64,000 bases of DNA from Zizania palustris (taxonomy: Eukaryota; Streptophyta; Magnoliopsida; Poales; Poaceae), in assembly GCA_019279435.1 (NCBI GenBank), contig JAAALK010000289.1, positions 30,186,603 to 30,250,602 on the forward strand, in the 5' to 3' direction. A model generated the notes under the pieces. That model saw only the letters and a list, made by a program, of their open reading frames with translations, was not told where the DNA came from and searched no databases. Numbering within the stretch: position 1 is the stretch's first letter; each line of letters opens with the position of its first letter. This document shows, piece after piece, positions 22,879 to 34,800 of the stretch. A program made the position numbers and the translations under genes.

Positions 22879-25800
22879 TGTCGCGCCCCGATTTAATAAA
22901 TCAGGACTTTATTGAAATTCCATAGAAAATCAATAAAGCAAGACGTTCATCATGCGACCACGTACAATACGGACAATCATTCACGGTTCGTAGACCGCAT
23001 TAATACAAAAGTGAATAAAGGTGAAGAGAAACTAATAAAATAAGGGTCCTAGATGAACGCCTCCTTCCAGTCTCGCCTTGACTGGGTCGCTACTCCAGAC
23101 CTTCATCCTCCTCGTAGTAGACTGGCTCTGATGTTGTAAGTCAACGGGGTGAGTACAGATGTACTCAGCAAGCCACCGAATGCAAATATAATGCAAGGTA
23201 ATAACAAGGGAGATAGTGGCTAATTTTGCGGAAGCAGCATAATTATAAAGCTTTAAATGTGAGCAATTTATTAGTACGGAAAAGTAAACATGTGCATGTG
23301 TATCATCATCTTCTAACTCGAGGGGTACAGTCAGCCCCGCCTCGCTCAACAGTCCTTACGTGCCATGAATAACTTGAACATCAAACAATTGTAAACTAAC
23401 TGCGAGTAGTCACACAACCCGCCCTTGACCGTGGGCTCGGCTTTTCGAAAAGATTGAATTACTCTGATCAGAGATGTACCACTGTACCCACAAGGCACGC
23501 ACTCATCACCTACACCGAAGTGTAACGAGATGACCCATCACACGGGAACTCGTGCCAAAACCTTCCATATAGTCCTCCCCGACTCAATAGCACCCTCTTA
23601 TGGGTTTCATATGGTGTCCCGACGCATCGGAGCCCCACCATACCCCCCCTTGAGCCTCGTCGGTACAAGTCGCCCGCAGGCTAGCCCCTTGCCCCCTCCT
23701 CTATGGTGCATCAAGCCGGAGTATTCCATACTTCCAGTTAGGACTTACCCATTAGACTTGTGGTTGGTACGGAAGTGCTTTGCAACAGATCCCGCAGACC
23801 GGTCCTTATAGTGCCCCGGGTGCGACAAACCAGTGCCCGAGCTTGCACCCGGAACCCACCATACTTATAACTTAGCCAACTCCAACAGAGTCCAGAGACG
23901 AGAATAACGGGGAAAATCATATACAGAATCCGACTATCTACGACTCATTCTTTTTAACCTATAGCAGGTGTGCCGGTACATTGGGCACTAGCTAATATAT
24001 TTATAGTAGAGTGACAAGGAGTTAAGGCTCAATAAGCATGGCTTGGGTTTGCACACAAGGACGGGGATCTAATAAATATAAGTGTAAGGCTTGAGTATTT
24101 GACTAATGCAATATTAACCTATGGGTTATAGCGATACGTTATTAAAACGTGGGCTCAAATATGATCAACTGTTTCCACAGAGGTGGTCGATGACTTGCCT
24201 TGATCAGCAAATGGGGATGGAGGAACCTCGGGGTAGAACTCCTGCTCCTCGACGAACTCGTAGTCTTCTCGATACGGAAAATAAACAATACATTCAATAA
24301 ACAGATAAAATTCACCAAATATTAATCATACACATTTGTAGGTTTTATTATGTGAAGTAATATTTTTACTATTTCAAGTTTTGTTCAAAACAGAAAGGTT
24401 TAATATTTTTAGAATTTTTCCCAATTTATTTTCTGTAGTATTAATTTTAAACCCTAAGGATTTTTATTCATTTATTTATTAATAATATTTTGGGTAACAG
24501 AAACATACTGTTTTTATGGCATTAATGTGTAGAGAATATTATTCTGGTTCTAACAAAATTTGAATGGTGAAATTTGGAGTTAAATTGAGCAAGATATGAA
24601 TTTTCAAAGTTTAAATCAATTTTCTGAATTTTATTTAAACTAAAAACAGTCTCTGGTCCACGGTGAACCAGGTTCACCGTGAACCCGTGACTACGCGCGT
24701 GGACCGGCCGATCCAGAGCCGTCAGATCTGGATCTGGCGGTCGGACTCGAGGCGGGAGGCGTAAGTAAAAATGGACGGCTGAGATTATATCGCAGCGAAG
24801 GGGTACGCGTGGACGTCTGAGATCGTTCGGGGGGTTTAAGTGGTGATCGACGGCCGAGAGGCCTCGATACCCCTTTGACCAGATCCGAGGGCCCAGATTA
24901 AATCCCGGAGGGGTTTAATCTTAGCCCTCCGATCGCGATCGGACGGTCGCTGTGCGATCCGGCACGGCACGACGTAAGGGGCTCGTATCCCCCTTCGTCT
25001 CCGGCAACGGCGGCCTCGGATGCGATGGCGACGGCGGCGGCGAGCGCCTACGGGCATAGCTAACGGCAAAAATGGAACGGGGAGGTGTTGGGGGTCACTT
25101 TGGTACCTTTGGCGGCGAAGATGGGGGCTTGGAGATGACCGGCGGCGAGCGTAGACGACGGAGGGCGTACGGGTGCTCGACGGCGACGGCGGTCCGGCGG
25201 TGTTCACGGCCAACCGAGGGGTGGCCGAGGACGAGTGAGCTCAGGTGGTTACGACGGTGGCGACGACGTGGCCGGAGGAGGTCCGAGACGACGGCGAGGG
25301 CTCGCCGGAGTCTAAACAGAGGAGAAAATCAAAAACGAGGTGGCGGCGCTCTGGAGGACTAGGGCTCGGGCTACGGCGTTGTGGGGTGAGGGCGGCGACC
25401 AGAGGGGCTTTTATAGGGGTCGCCGGCGGTGGATATGGTAGGGTTATCGGAGGAAACCGAGAGGGATCCTTTCCATCTCCGGCGAGGTTTCTAAACCTTC
25501 GGATCTACTGCCATTTTCACGAATTCCGTGTGGGCTAAGGATGGAATGGAGGCGGTGGCGATCGGGGAAGGTGATCCGGGGCAATCGGATGGGATCTGGC
25601 GGCCGGCGGCGAGGGAAACAGAAGGGATCGCCGGGAAGAAGGAAGGGGGCGATCCCCTTCCATCGGAGACGAAGCACCTGACAGGTGGGCTCCACCTGTC
25701 AGTGGCGAACGGGAAAGGAAAGGGCCGACAGGCGGGCCACGGCAGTCAGCGGGCGAACGCGGGCGCACGGAGGCTGACTGGTGGGGCCGAGGCGGGGTGC

Positions 25801-26197
25801 GAGCGGGAGGAGAGAGGGGGGGGGCGGCGCCGACAGGCGGGTCCCGCTTGTCAGTGGGTGGGTGGTGATGGGCTGGGCCTAAAGGCCGTTGGAGGGAGGT
25901 TTCGTGGTTGAGGCCCAATAGGATTTAAAATTCATTTCTGTTTTTAAAATAATTCCAGTAATTCGAATATTTGATTAAGGGTTGAATCACTGTTGACAAA
26001 AATTTGTAAAAATTCCTAAAATTATATCTTGGTCTCTAGTTCATCTCATAAAATTTTTAAGTCCAGATTTTAAGTATTTCTCCCTGTTTGGCTTTATTTG
26101 GGTTCTTTTGGTGATTTTTCTTTTAATAATAAATTCAGAAATGATTTAAATAATATTTTCTTTTTATTTTATTCCTTTTAATTCTTGGGGTGTTACA
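22879..26197 (-). repeat. 3' LTR of the minus-strand chromovirus
   Basis: Minus-strand ends are TGTAACACCCC...GGGGCGCGACA. The GC-rich half (about 24650-25920) gives many overlapping ORFs that recur in the other LTR and the solo LTR; these are compositional. A minus-strand TATA box (TATAAAA) is at 25409-25415. Confidence 0.95.
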
Positions 26198-26212
26198 ATC
26201 CTATCCCCCTTA
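26198..26212 (-). other. Polypurine tract of the minus-strand chromovirus
   Basis: The minus strand reads TAAGGGGGATAGGAT immediately before the 3' LTR. Confidence 0.82.
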
Positions 26213-26239
26213 CAGAGAATCTCGTCCTCGAGATTCGGA

Positions 26240-29200
26240 TCAATCCTCGAATAGCTCAGGATGTTGTGCCTTGAGTTCATCTTCTTTTTCCCATGTAGCT
26301 TCCTCTACCGGATGATTGCTCCACTGCACTTTGCAGAAGCGGATTACTCGACTCCTGGTGGTCCTTTCTTTGACTTCTAATATCTTGACCGGCTTTTCTA
26401 CATAGGTTAGATCCTCTTGGACATCCAACTGCTGAAGATCCACTTGCTCCGTGGGGACGCGGAGACATTTCTTGAGTTGAGACACATGAAACACGTCATG
26501 CACTCCAGCCAACGAGGGCGGTAGTTCCAACTGATAAGCCACTTCGCCTTGGCGTCTGACAACGGGAAATGGTCCCACATATCGAGGGGCCAACTTTCCT
26601 CTCATGTTGAACCGTTGAGTTCCACGGAGAGGTGTAACCCGAAGGTAGACATGATCTCCTTCTTCAAAGGCTAGATCTCGGCGGCGATTGTCTGCGTAGC
26701 TCTTCTGTCGCGATTGGGCTGTCTTGAGTCGATCTCTGATGATCCGTACCTTCTCTTCAGCTTCACGAAGAATGTCTGTCCCAAATACTTGGGATTCACC
26801 TGTTTGGTCCCAAAGTAGAGGCGTTCTGCACTTACGTCCATATAGGGCTTCAAAAGGAGACATCTGAAGACTGGCTTGATAGCTATTGTTGTATGAAAAT
26901 TCTGCATATGGCAAGCTCTTGTCCCAAGTGGCTCCAAAATCCAAAACACATGCTCGAAGCATATCCTCTAGTATCTGATTTACCCTTTCTGTTTGTCCAT
27001 CTGTCTGAGGATGGTAGGCGGTACTGAAATTTAATCTCGTGCCCATCTCCTCTTGGAGGTTTTTCCAAAACCGAGAGGTAAACTGACTTCCTCGGTCAGA
27101 TACTATCTTCTTGGGCACTCCATGAAGACATACTATCCGGGCCATATATAGCTCTGCTAGCTTAGGGCCACTAAAGGTCGTCTTGACGGCTATGAAATGA
27201 GCTACTTTTGTAAGCCGATCAATGATCACCCATATAGAATCATACCCCAGCTGGGTCTTTGGTAATCCGGTGATGAAGTCCATCCCGATCTCTTCCCACT
27301 TCCATTCCGGCACTTTAAGTGGCTGCAACAATCCTGCAGGTCTCTGATGTTCAGCTTTTACTCTTCTGCAGGTGTCACATTCGGCGACGAACTGGGCGAT
27401 CTCTCTTTTCATGCTAACCCACCAATATCGTTCCTTCAGATCTTGGTACATCTTGGTACTGCCGGGATGAATGGAGTACAACGTCTCATGGGCTTCTCTT
27501 AGGATAAGAGTTTTTATTTCAGGTTTATCCGGCACACATATCCGAGTTCCAAACCATATGGTGCCATTCTCGTCTTCTGAAAATCCAGGGGCTTTTCCTT
27601 GTCTCATGTTCTTCTTAATGGCAGCTATATCCGGGTCCTCTAACTGAGCTTCACGGATCTGCTCAAACAAAACAGGTTGGGTTTCTAAGGTGGCTAGGTA
27701 TGCCCCAGTGGTTAATCCAAGATTTAATTTTTCCATCTCTCTACATAACGAGGGTGCGTGTTCTTGAATCATCATGGCTGTGCAATATCCCTTGCGACTC
27801 AATGCATCGGCTACCACATTAGCTTTTCCGGGGTGGTAGTGAATACCTAAGTCATAGTCCTTGATTAGTTCCAACCATCGTCTTTGCCTCAAGTTAAGGT
27901 CTGGCTGTGTGAAGATATACTTCAGGCTCTTGTGATCCGTAAAGATCTCACAGCGATTTCCAACCAAATAGTGCCTCCAAATCTTGAGGGCGTGCACTAC
28001 GGCGGCTAATTCCAAATCATGGGTCGGATAATTCAACTCATGAGGTCTCAACTGTCGGGAGGCATAAGAGATAACCTTCCCATCTTGCATAAGAACACAT
28101 CCCAATCCTTGGCGAGATGCGTCGCAATAGACATGAAAGTCTTTGCGGATATCCGGTAGGGTCAGTATAGGTGCAGACACCAAACGAGTCTTGAGGGTGC
28201 GGAAACTTTCCTCGCATTCAGGAGTCCATTCAAACTTTTCTCCTTTCTGCAACAGCTTGGTCATAGGCTTGGCTATCTTAGAAAAATTCTCGATAAACCT
28301 CCGATAATATCCGGCCAATCCCAGAAAACTCCGTATTTCAGATACGTTCGTGGGTGGCAACAAATCCGTAACTGCTTCTACGGTGGCAGGGTCTACTGCG
28401 ATTCCTTGCGCAGAGATGATGTGTCCAAGGAACTTTACTTCTGCCGTCCAAAACTTGCATTTGCTGTACTTGGCATATAATTGGTGTTCCCTTAGCTTTC
28501 CTAGGGTTAACCGGAGGTGAGTCTCGTGCTCCTTCTGGTCCTTGGAATAGATGAGGATGTCGTCTATGAAGACCACGATGAACTTGTCCAAATATTCCAT
28601 GAATACTTTATTCATCATATTCATGAAGAATGCAGGGGCGTTGGTCAATCCAAATGACATAACTGTGCACTCATATAATCCATAACGGGTAGTGAAGGCC
28701 GTCTTGGGTATATCTTCTTCTCGAATCCTCAGCTGGTGGTAACCCGACCGCAGGTCGATCTTCGAGAATACCGTAGCTCCCTTAAGCTGGTCGAAGAGAT
28801 CGTCGATCCGAGGCAACAGGTACTTATTCTTGATTGTTACCTCATTCAAGGCGCGGTAATCCACACACATACGCTTTGCCTTGTCTTCTTTCTTCTCGAC
28901 AAAGATGACGGGGGCACCCCATGGCGACGTGCTAGGCCTGATGTAGCCTTTCCTCTCAAGATCCTCCAACTGTTGCTTCATCTCAGCTAATTCATTGGCG
29001 GCCATCCGGTATGGTCGCTTATAAATAGGAGTGGTTCCGGGCACCAAGTCAATCCTGAACTCGATGTCCCTCTTAGGTGGCATCCCTGGTAGATCCTCTG
29101 GGAATACGTCCGGGTACTCACTGACTACTGGTATCTCCTCCAAGGTAATCTGATGTAGTCTTGTCCTTCCGGACTTCACGCTGGGCATCTGGAATGTGAC

Positions 29201-30715
29201 TATAGTCCCTTCTTCATCAGTCACAGTCACTTTCCTCTGGGCACATTCTATCACACCTTGGTGTTTATTTAGCCAATCCATCCCTAGAATGAGATCCAAA
29301 CCTTGACATTCTATTAGGATGGGGTCGACCCAAAATATCGTGCCTTGGATATCTACCCATACCCTTGGACTAAAGGAACAAGCGAGGGTTTGCTTTCCTG
29401 GGGTTGCTATTAGTACTGGCCTGGGTAGTTCACTTATGTCCAGTGCATTATTTTCCACAAAAGCAGTTGATATAAAGGAGTGGGTAGCTCCGGTGTCAAA
29501 TAATACCACTGCATGCGATGAATGAACCATAAACTTACCCATGACAATCTCTGGTGCAGCCTGGGCTTCTTCGGCGGAGACGTGGTTCACTTTGGCGCGG
29601 ACGGCGGGGTTGGAGGTGACTCCTTGAGCTCTCTTGGGATGGGGGCACTGGTGGGAGTAGTGTCCCTCTTGACGGCAGTTGAAGCACACCACAGGCTTGC
29701 CATGCCTGTCTCTCAAGACCTCCGGCTTCTTGGCCGGGGCGGCTGGAGCGGTTGGTGCGGCTGGAGCGACGCGAGGTTGGCTGGCTCCGGCGTTGGCAGC
29801 TGGTGGCGCGGGGCGATACACTGGCCGGGGGTGGTACTGTGGCGCTGGTGGAGGTGGAGCAAAACGGGGTCTTTGGGCCATACCCTGATTTTGCCTGAAG
29901 GCAATCATGCGCTTCTTCTTCAAGTCGACCTTATTTTGTTGGGTCTCTTGCATGATAGCCTTGTTCACCAACTTCTGGAAGTTGGCGAAGTCTCCTGAGA
30001 TGAGTTGTAGAGACAACTCGTCCTTCAGTCCCCTAAGGAACTTGGCCTGTCTGGCCGCATCCGTACGGACCTCCTCTGGTGCGTACCGGGCCAGACGGTT
30101 AAATTCATGCAGATACTCGGTGACAGATCTGCTCCCTTGCTGCAGATCTCTGAACTCTTGTTGCTTCTGAGCAACGATGCCGTCAGGGATGTGGGCGGCA
30201 CGAAAAGCGGCCGAGAATTCCGCCCAAGTGGGGGCGTGGCCCTCGGGCAGAGTCTCGCGGTGGTTGTCCCACCACTCAGCGGCGGGACCATGAAGCTGGT
30301 GGGTGGCGAAGGCCACCCTCTCCTGCTCAGTGCAGGTCAGGAGATCGAGTTTCTTCTCGATCGCCCGCAACCAATCCCCAGCCTCCATGGGGTTGGTGGT
30401 GCTTGAGAAAGTCGGTGGGCGGACTCGGAGGAACTCCGAGAGCTGAGTTGCGGGAGCGGGAGCTGGTGTGGCGGGTCGGGGCAGCTCGGGCTGTTGGTGG
30501 AGGCGAAAGAAGTGAGCCTGCTGCTCTTGCATCTGCTGCTGCTGCTGCATCTGGTGCAGGAGGGCTGAGACCAACTGATTTTGAGTGGTCATCATTTCAG
30601 CCAAGGTGGGGTGGTTGGCGACCGGGGCTTGCCTCTGCCCGGTGGCTCCCCAGTGTGGCAGGTTGCCACTTTCCCCTCCGTTCTGAGGAGCGTCTGATCC
30701 CTGGGTGTTGGTCAT
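26240..30715 (-). CDS. gag-pol: Ty3/gypsy gag-pol polyprotein with chromodomain
   Basis: An uninterrupted 1,491-residue ORF from ATG 30715. Order: Gln-rich N-terminus; retrotransposon gag domain (about 110-250, with AEWWDNHRETLPEG); CCHC knuckle CFNCRQEGHYSHQC (344-357); aspartic protease DTGATHS (407-413); RT with VFIDDILIYS (catalytic Asp pair 718-719); RNase H starting YCDASRQGLG (Asp 865); integrase zinc motif (His 1076 and 1083, Cys 1113 and 1116); DDE core (Asp 1146, Asp 1207, Glu 1243, with 35 residues between the last two); C-terminal chromodomain-like VQWSNHPVEEATWEKED. The products would form virus-like particles, copy RNA into DNA and integrate it, with the chromodomain presumed to guide chromatin targeting. 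Every motif checked is present, so it may be active. Confidence 0.95.
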   Translation of the reverse strand: MTNTQGSDAPQNGGESGNLPHWGATGQRQAPVANHPTLAEMMTTQNQLVSALLHQMQQQQQMQEQQAHFFRLHQQPELPRPATPAPAPATQLSEFLRVRPPTFSSTTNPMEAGDWLRAIEKKLDLLTCTEQERVAFATHQLHGPAAEWWDNHRETLPEGHAPTWAEFSAAFRAAHIPDGIVAQKQQEFRDLQQGSRSVTEYLHEFNRLARYAPEEVRTDAARQAKFLRGLKDELSLQLISGDFANFQKLVNKAIMQETQQNKVDLKKKRMIAFRQNQGMAQRPRFAPPPPAPQYHPRPVYRPAPPAANAGASQPRVAPAAPTAPAAPAKKPEVLRDRHGKPVVCFNCRQEGHYSHQCPHPKRAQGVTSNPAVRAKVNHVSAEEAQAAPEIVMGKFMVHSSHAVVLFDTGATHSFISTAFVENNALDISELPRPVLIATPGKQTLACSFSPRVWVDIQGTIFWVDPILIECQGLDLILGMDWLNKHQGVIECAQRKVTVTDEEGTIVTFQMPSVKSGRTRLHQITLEEIPVVSEYPDVFPEDLPGMPPKRDIEFRIDLVPGTTPIYKRPYRMAANELAEMKQQLEDLERKGYIRPSTSPWGAPVIFVEKKEDKAKRMCVDYRALNEVTIKNKYLLPRIDDLFDQLKGATVFSKIDLRSGYHQLRIREEDIPKTAFTTRYGLYECTVMSFGLTNAPAFFMNMMNKVFMEYLDKFIVVFIDDILIYSKDQKEHETHLRLTLGKLREHQLYAKYSKCKFWTAEVKFLGHIISAQGIAVDPATVEAVTDLLPPTNVSEIRSFLGLAGYYRRFIENFSKIAKPMTKLLQKGEKFEWTPECEESFRTLKTRLVSAPILTLPDIRKDFHVYCDASRQGLGCVLMQDGKVISYASRQLRPHELNYPTHDLELAAVVHALKIWRHYLVGNRCEIFTDHKSLKYIFTQPDLNLRQRRWLELIKDYDLGIHYHPGKANVVADALSRKGYCTAMMIQEHAPSLCREMEKLNLGLTTGAYLATLETQPVLFEQIREAQLEDPDIAAIKKNMRQGKAPGFSEDENGTIWFGTRICVPDKPEIKTLILREAHETLYSIHPGSTKMYQDLKERYWWVSMKREIAQFVAECDTCRRVKAEHQRPAGLLQPLKVPEWKWEEIGMDFITGLPKTQLGYDSIWVIIDRLTKVAHFIAVKTTFSGPKLAELYMARIVCLHGVPKKIVSDRGSQFTSRFWKNLQEEMGTRLNFSTAYHPQTDGQTERVNQILEDMLRACVLDFGATWDKSLPYAEFSYNNSYQASLQMSPFEALYGRKCRTPLLWDQTGESQVFGTDILREAEEKVRIIRDRLKTAQSRQKSYADNRRRDLAFEEGDHVYLRVTPLRGTQRFNMRGKLAPRYVGPFPVVRRQGEVAYQLELPPSLAGVHDVFHVSQLKKCLRVPTEQVDLQQLDVQEDLTYVEKPVKILEVKERTTRSRVIRFCKVQWSNHPVEEATWEKEDELKAQHPELFED

Positions 30716-30891
30716 CCTGGAATTTTCAATGTGTACACGTATTTATTTTGGTGAACTTCTTTATATTTTATTTCAAAAGGATACCGTTCTTGCGGTTACA
30801 TTTATTAATTTTCTCATTCATGCCTTATATTGTGACATGGATTCTAATACAATCAAGTAAATAGAAATAACAATCAATCGTCATACTACGT

Positions 30892-31698
30892 CTATGGCAG
30901 CTCAGGGGACGGCTCGATCTCGGGCTCGTGGGAGACGGGTGGGGTCGAGGAACTGGACGGTCCGGCGGGTGGTGCGCTGCGGGAGATCCTGTTGGGCCTC
31001 ACTGTGGGAGTCTGAATGGGTTTCTTCCGGCGAGGCGGAAGAGGTGCGATCTCCTCGATGTCCTTCTTCAACTCCTCGATCTGGTAGCGGAGGTGCGGGT
31101 TGGTGGCGACGCGCTGTCGAAGAAGCTCATTCTGACGCCGCAACTCCTCTGCCTCGGCAGCCAAGCGGTGTCCCTGCTGGATGCGGCGACGAAGCTCTCC
31201 GTTCTCGCGGTTCAGGTCCTCGGAGGAATGGCGGTAGAAGCTGATAGTGTCGCGCTGTCCATTGGCGTCCTGCAGCGCCTCGTAGTGGAGATCATCCATG
31301 GCCTCCAACAAGCGCATGGTATGACCAATCGCCGAATGACGCTGGGAGAGGGTGCTGACGAAGACACTGTGTGGGCTCCCTGGGGTGCGAAGAGGTACGA
31401 AGCGGAAGTCCGTGTCGTAGAGCTCGCTGTCGTAGATCATCCGGAGCTCCGTAAGTGCCTGGAGAGCGGTGCGCTGACTGGCTACCAGGAAGGTAGGTCC
31501 TCCTCCGCGGTAGGTGTGAGCTGTCTGAGGGGAGGGCTGGACGACGACGGTGACCTCGCAGAAGCTCTCTTCCTCGTCGGGGAAGACTCCATGGTACATC
31601 GGCTCATGCTCGAATCCGAGGAAACTGACGAGCATGCGTAGCTCGCGGATGAATCCGGCCTCGTCACGAAGGTTCCCATTCACGGTACGGATCGGCAT
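30892..31698 (-). CDS. Extra ORF upstream of gag in the chromovirus
   Basis: A 268-residue ORF from ATG 31698 to 30892, same strand as gag-pol. It lies between the PBS (31821) and the gag start (30715), so it would be the first ORF on the element's RNA. Residues about 1-140 look globular. Residues about 150-215 form a strong heptad-like coiled coil (EDLNRENGELRRRIQQGHRL, then RRQNELLRQRV). The C-terminus is Pro/Ser-rich and disordered-looking. No zinc knuckle, protease or nucleic-acid motif is visible. Extra ORFs upstream of gag have been reported in some rice gypsy families (RIRE3/RIRE8 group, from memory), so this is probably a conserved accessory protein of unknown role. No ORF-breaking lesion is present. 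Confidence 0.75.
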   Translation of the reverse strand: MPIRTVNGNLRDEAGFIRELRMLVSFLGFEHEPMYHGVFPDEEESFCEVTVVVQPSPQTAHTYRGGGPTFLVASQRTALQALTELRMIYDSELYDTDFRFVPLRTPGSPHSVFVSTLSQRHSAIGHTMRLLEAMDDLHYEALQDANGQRDTISFYRHSSEDLNRENGELRRRIQQGHRLAAEAEELRRQNELLRQRVATNPHLRYQIEELKKDIEEIAPLPPRRKKPIQTPTVRPNRISRSAPPAGPSSSSTPPVSHEPEIEPSPELP

Positions 31699-31820
31699 CT
31701 ACAAAAGAGAGAAAATTTTGTGAAAATTTTAGAAGATGAGAAGATAAGTAATCTTTTGTAAAATATAGTGAATATATATAAGTCCTAAGGTCGGGTCTGT
31801 TTGGCTTCCTACAGTCAAGT

Positions 31821-31834
31821 CGGCTCTGATACCA
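31821..31834 (-). other. Primer binding site of the minus-strand chromovirus
   Basis: Three nucleotides inside the 5' LTR the minus strand reads TGGTATCAGAGCCG, complementary to the 3' end of initiator Met-tRNA. Confidence 0.92.
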
Positions 31835-31837
31835 TCT

Positions 31838-34800
31838 TGTCGCGCCCCGATTTAATAAATCAGGACTTTATTGAAATTCCATAGAAAATCAATAAAGCAA
31901 GACGTTCATCATGCGACCACGTACAATACGGACAATCATTCACGGTTCGTAGACCGCATTAATACAAAAGTGAATAAAGGTGAAGAGAAACTAATAAAAT
32001 AAGGGTCCTAGATGAACGCCTCCTTCCAGTCTCGCCTTGACTGGGTCGCTACTCCAGACCTTCATCCTCCTCGTAGTAGACTGGCTCTGATGTTGTAAGT
32101 CAACGAGGTGAGTACAGATGTACTCAGCAAGCCACCGAATGCAAATATAATGCAAGGTAATAACAAGGGAGATAGTGGCTAATTTTGCGGAAGCAGCATA
32201 ATTATAAAGCTTTAAATGTGAGCAATTTATTAGTACGGAAAAGTAAACATGTGCATGTGTATCATCATCTTCTAACTCGAGGGGTACAGTCAGCCCCGCC
32301 TCGCTCAACAGTCCTTACGTGCCATGAATAACTTGAACATCAAACAATTGTAAACTAACTGCGAGTAGTCACACAACCCGCCCTTGACCGTGGGCTCGGC
32401 TTTTCGAAAAGATTGAATTACTCTGATCAGAGATGTACCACTGTACCCACAAGGCACGCACTCATCACCTACACCGAAGTGTAACGAGATGACCCATCAC
32501 ACGAGAACTCGTGCCAAAACCTTCCATATAGTCCTCCCCGACTCAATAGCACCCTCTTATGGGTTTCATATGGTGTCCCGACGCATCGGAGCCCCACCAT
32601 ACCCCCCCTTGAGCCTCGTCGGTACAAGTCGCCCGCAGGCTAGCCCCTTGCCCCCTCCTCTATGGTGCATCAAGCCGGAGTATTCCATACTTCCAGTTAG
32701 GACTTACCCATTAGACTTGTGGTTGGTACGGAAGTGCTTTGCAACAGATCCCGCAGACCGGTCCTTATAGTGCCCCGGGTGCGACAAACCAGTGCCCGAG
32801 CTTGCACCCGGAACCCACCATACTTATAACTTAGCCAACTCCAACAGAGTCCAGAGACGAGAATAACGGGGAAAATCATATACAGAATCCGACTATCTAC
32901 GACTCATTCTTTTTAACCTATAGCAGGTGTGCCGGTACATTGGGCACTAGCTAATATATTTATAGTAGAGTGACAAGGAGTTAAGGCTCAATAAGCATGG
33001 CTTGGGTTTGCACACAAGGACGTGGATCTAATAAATATAAGTGTAAGGCTTGAGTATTTGACTAATGCAATATTAACCTATGGGTTATAGCGATACGTTA
33101 TTAAAACGTGGGCTCAAATATGATCAACTGTTTCCACAGAGGTGGTCGATGACTTGCCTTGATCAGCAAATGGGGATGGAGGAACCTCGGGGTAGAACTC
33201 CTGCTCCTCGACGAACTCGTAGTCTTCTCGATACGGAAAATAAACAATACATTCAATAAACAAATAAATTCACCAAATATTAATCATACACATTTGTAGG
33301 TTTTATTATGTGAAGTAATATTTTTACTATTTCAAGTTTTGTTCAAAACAGAAAGGTTTAATATTTTTAGAATTTTTCCCAATTTATTTTCTGTAGTATT
33401 AATTTTAAACCCTAAGGATTTTTATTCATTTATTTATTAATAATATTTTGGGTAACAGAAACATACTGTTTTTATGGCATTAATGTGTAGAGAATATTAT
33501 TCTGGTTCTAACAAAATTTGAATGGTGAAATTTGGAGTTAAATTGAGCAAGATATGAATTTTCAAAGTTTAAATCAATTTTCTGAATTTTATTTAAACTA
33601 AAAACAGTCTCTGGTCCACGGTGAACCAGGTTCACCGTGAACCCGTGACTACGCGCGTGGACCGGCCGATCCAGAGCCGTCAGATCTGGATCTGGCGGTC
33701 GGACTCGAGGCGGGAGGCGTAAGTAAAAATGGACGGCTGAGATTATATCACAGCGAAGGGGTACGCGTGGACGTCTGAGATCGTTCGGGGGGTTTAAGTG
33801 GCGATCGACGGCCGAGAGGCCTCGATACCCCTTTGACCAGATCCGAGGGCCCAGATTAAATCCCGGAGGGGTTTAATCTTAGCCCTCCGATCGCGATCGG
33901 ACGGTCGCTGTGCGATCCGGCACGGCACGACGTAAGGGGCTCGTATCCCCCTTCGTCTCCGGCGACGGCGGCCTCGGATGCGATGGCGACGGCGGCGGCG
34001 AGCGCCTACGGGCATAGCTAACGGCAAAAATGGAACGGGGAGGTGTTGGGGGTCACGTTGGTACCTTTGGCGGCGAAGATGGGGGCTTGGAGATGACCGG
34101 CGGCGAGCGTAGACGACGGAGGGCGTACGGGTGCTCGACGGCGACGGCGGTCCGGCGGTGTTCACGGCCAACCGAGGGGTGGCCGAGGACGAGTGAGCTC
34201 AGGTGGTTACGACGGTGGCGACGACGTGGCCGGAGGAGGTCCGAGACGACGGCGAGGGCTCGCCGGAGTCTAAACAGAGGAGAAAATCAAAAACGAGGTG
34301 GCGGCGCTCTGGAGGACTAGGGCTCGGGCTACGGCGTTGTGGGGTGAGGGCGGCGACCAGAGGGGCTTTTATAGGGGTCGCCGGCGGTGGATATGGTAGG
34401 GTTATCGGAGGAAACCGAGAGGGATCCTTTCCATCTCCGGCGAGGTTTCTAAACCTTCGGATCTACTGCCATTTTCACGAATTCCGTGTGGTCTAAGGAT
34501 GGAATGGAGGCGGTGGCGATCGGGGAAGGTGATCCGGGGCAATCGGATGGGATCTGGCGGCCGGCGGCGAGGGAAACAGAAGGGATCGCCGGGAAGAAGG
34601 AAGGGGGCGATCCCCTTCCATCGGAGACGAAGCACCTGACAGGTGGGCTCCACCTGTCAGTGGCGAACGGGAAAGGAAAGGGCCGACAGGCGGGCCACGG
34701 CAGTCAGCGGGCGAACGCGGGCGCACGGAGGCTGACTGGTGGGGCCGAGGCGGGGTGCGAGCGGGAGGAGAGAGGGGGGGGACGGCGCCGACAGGCGGGT

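Noticed and set aside
24836..25918. Several 90-130 residue ORFs on both strands in the GC-rich half of the gypsy LTR
   Set aside because: They recur in the other LTR and partly in the solo LTR, overlap on both strands and are Arg/Gly/Pro-rich, typical of random GC-rich sequence.
30928..31641. 237-residue plus-strand ORF opposite the extra ORF upstream of gag
   Set aside because: Antisense shadow of the 30892-31698 ORF, whose coiled coil and sense orientation within the element are far more plausible.
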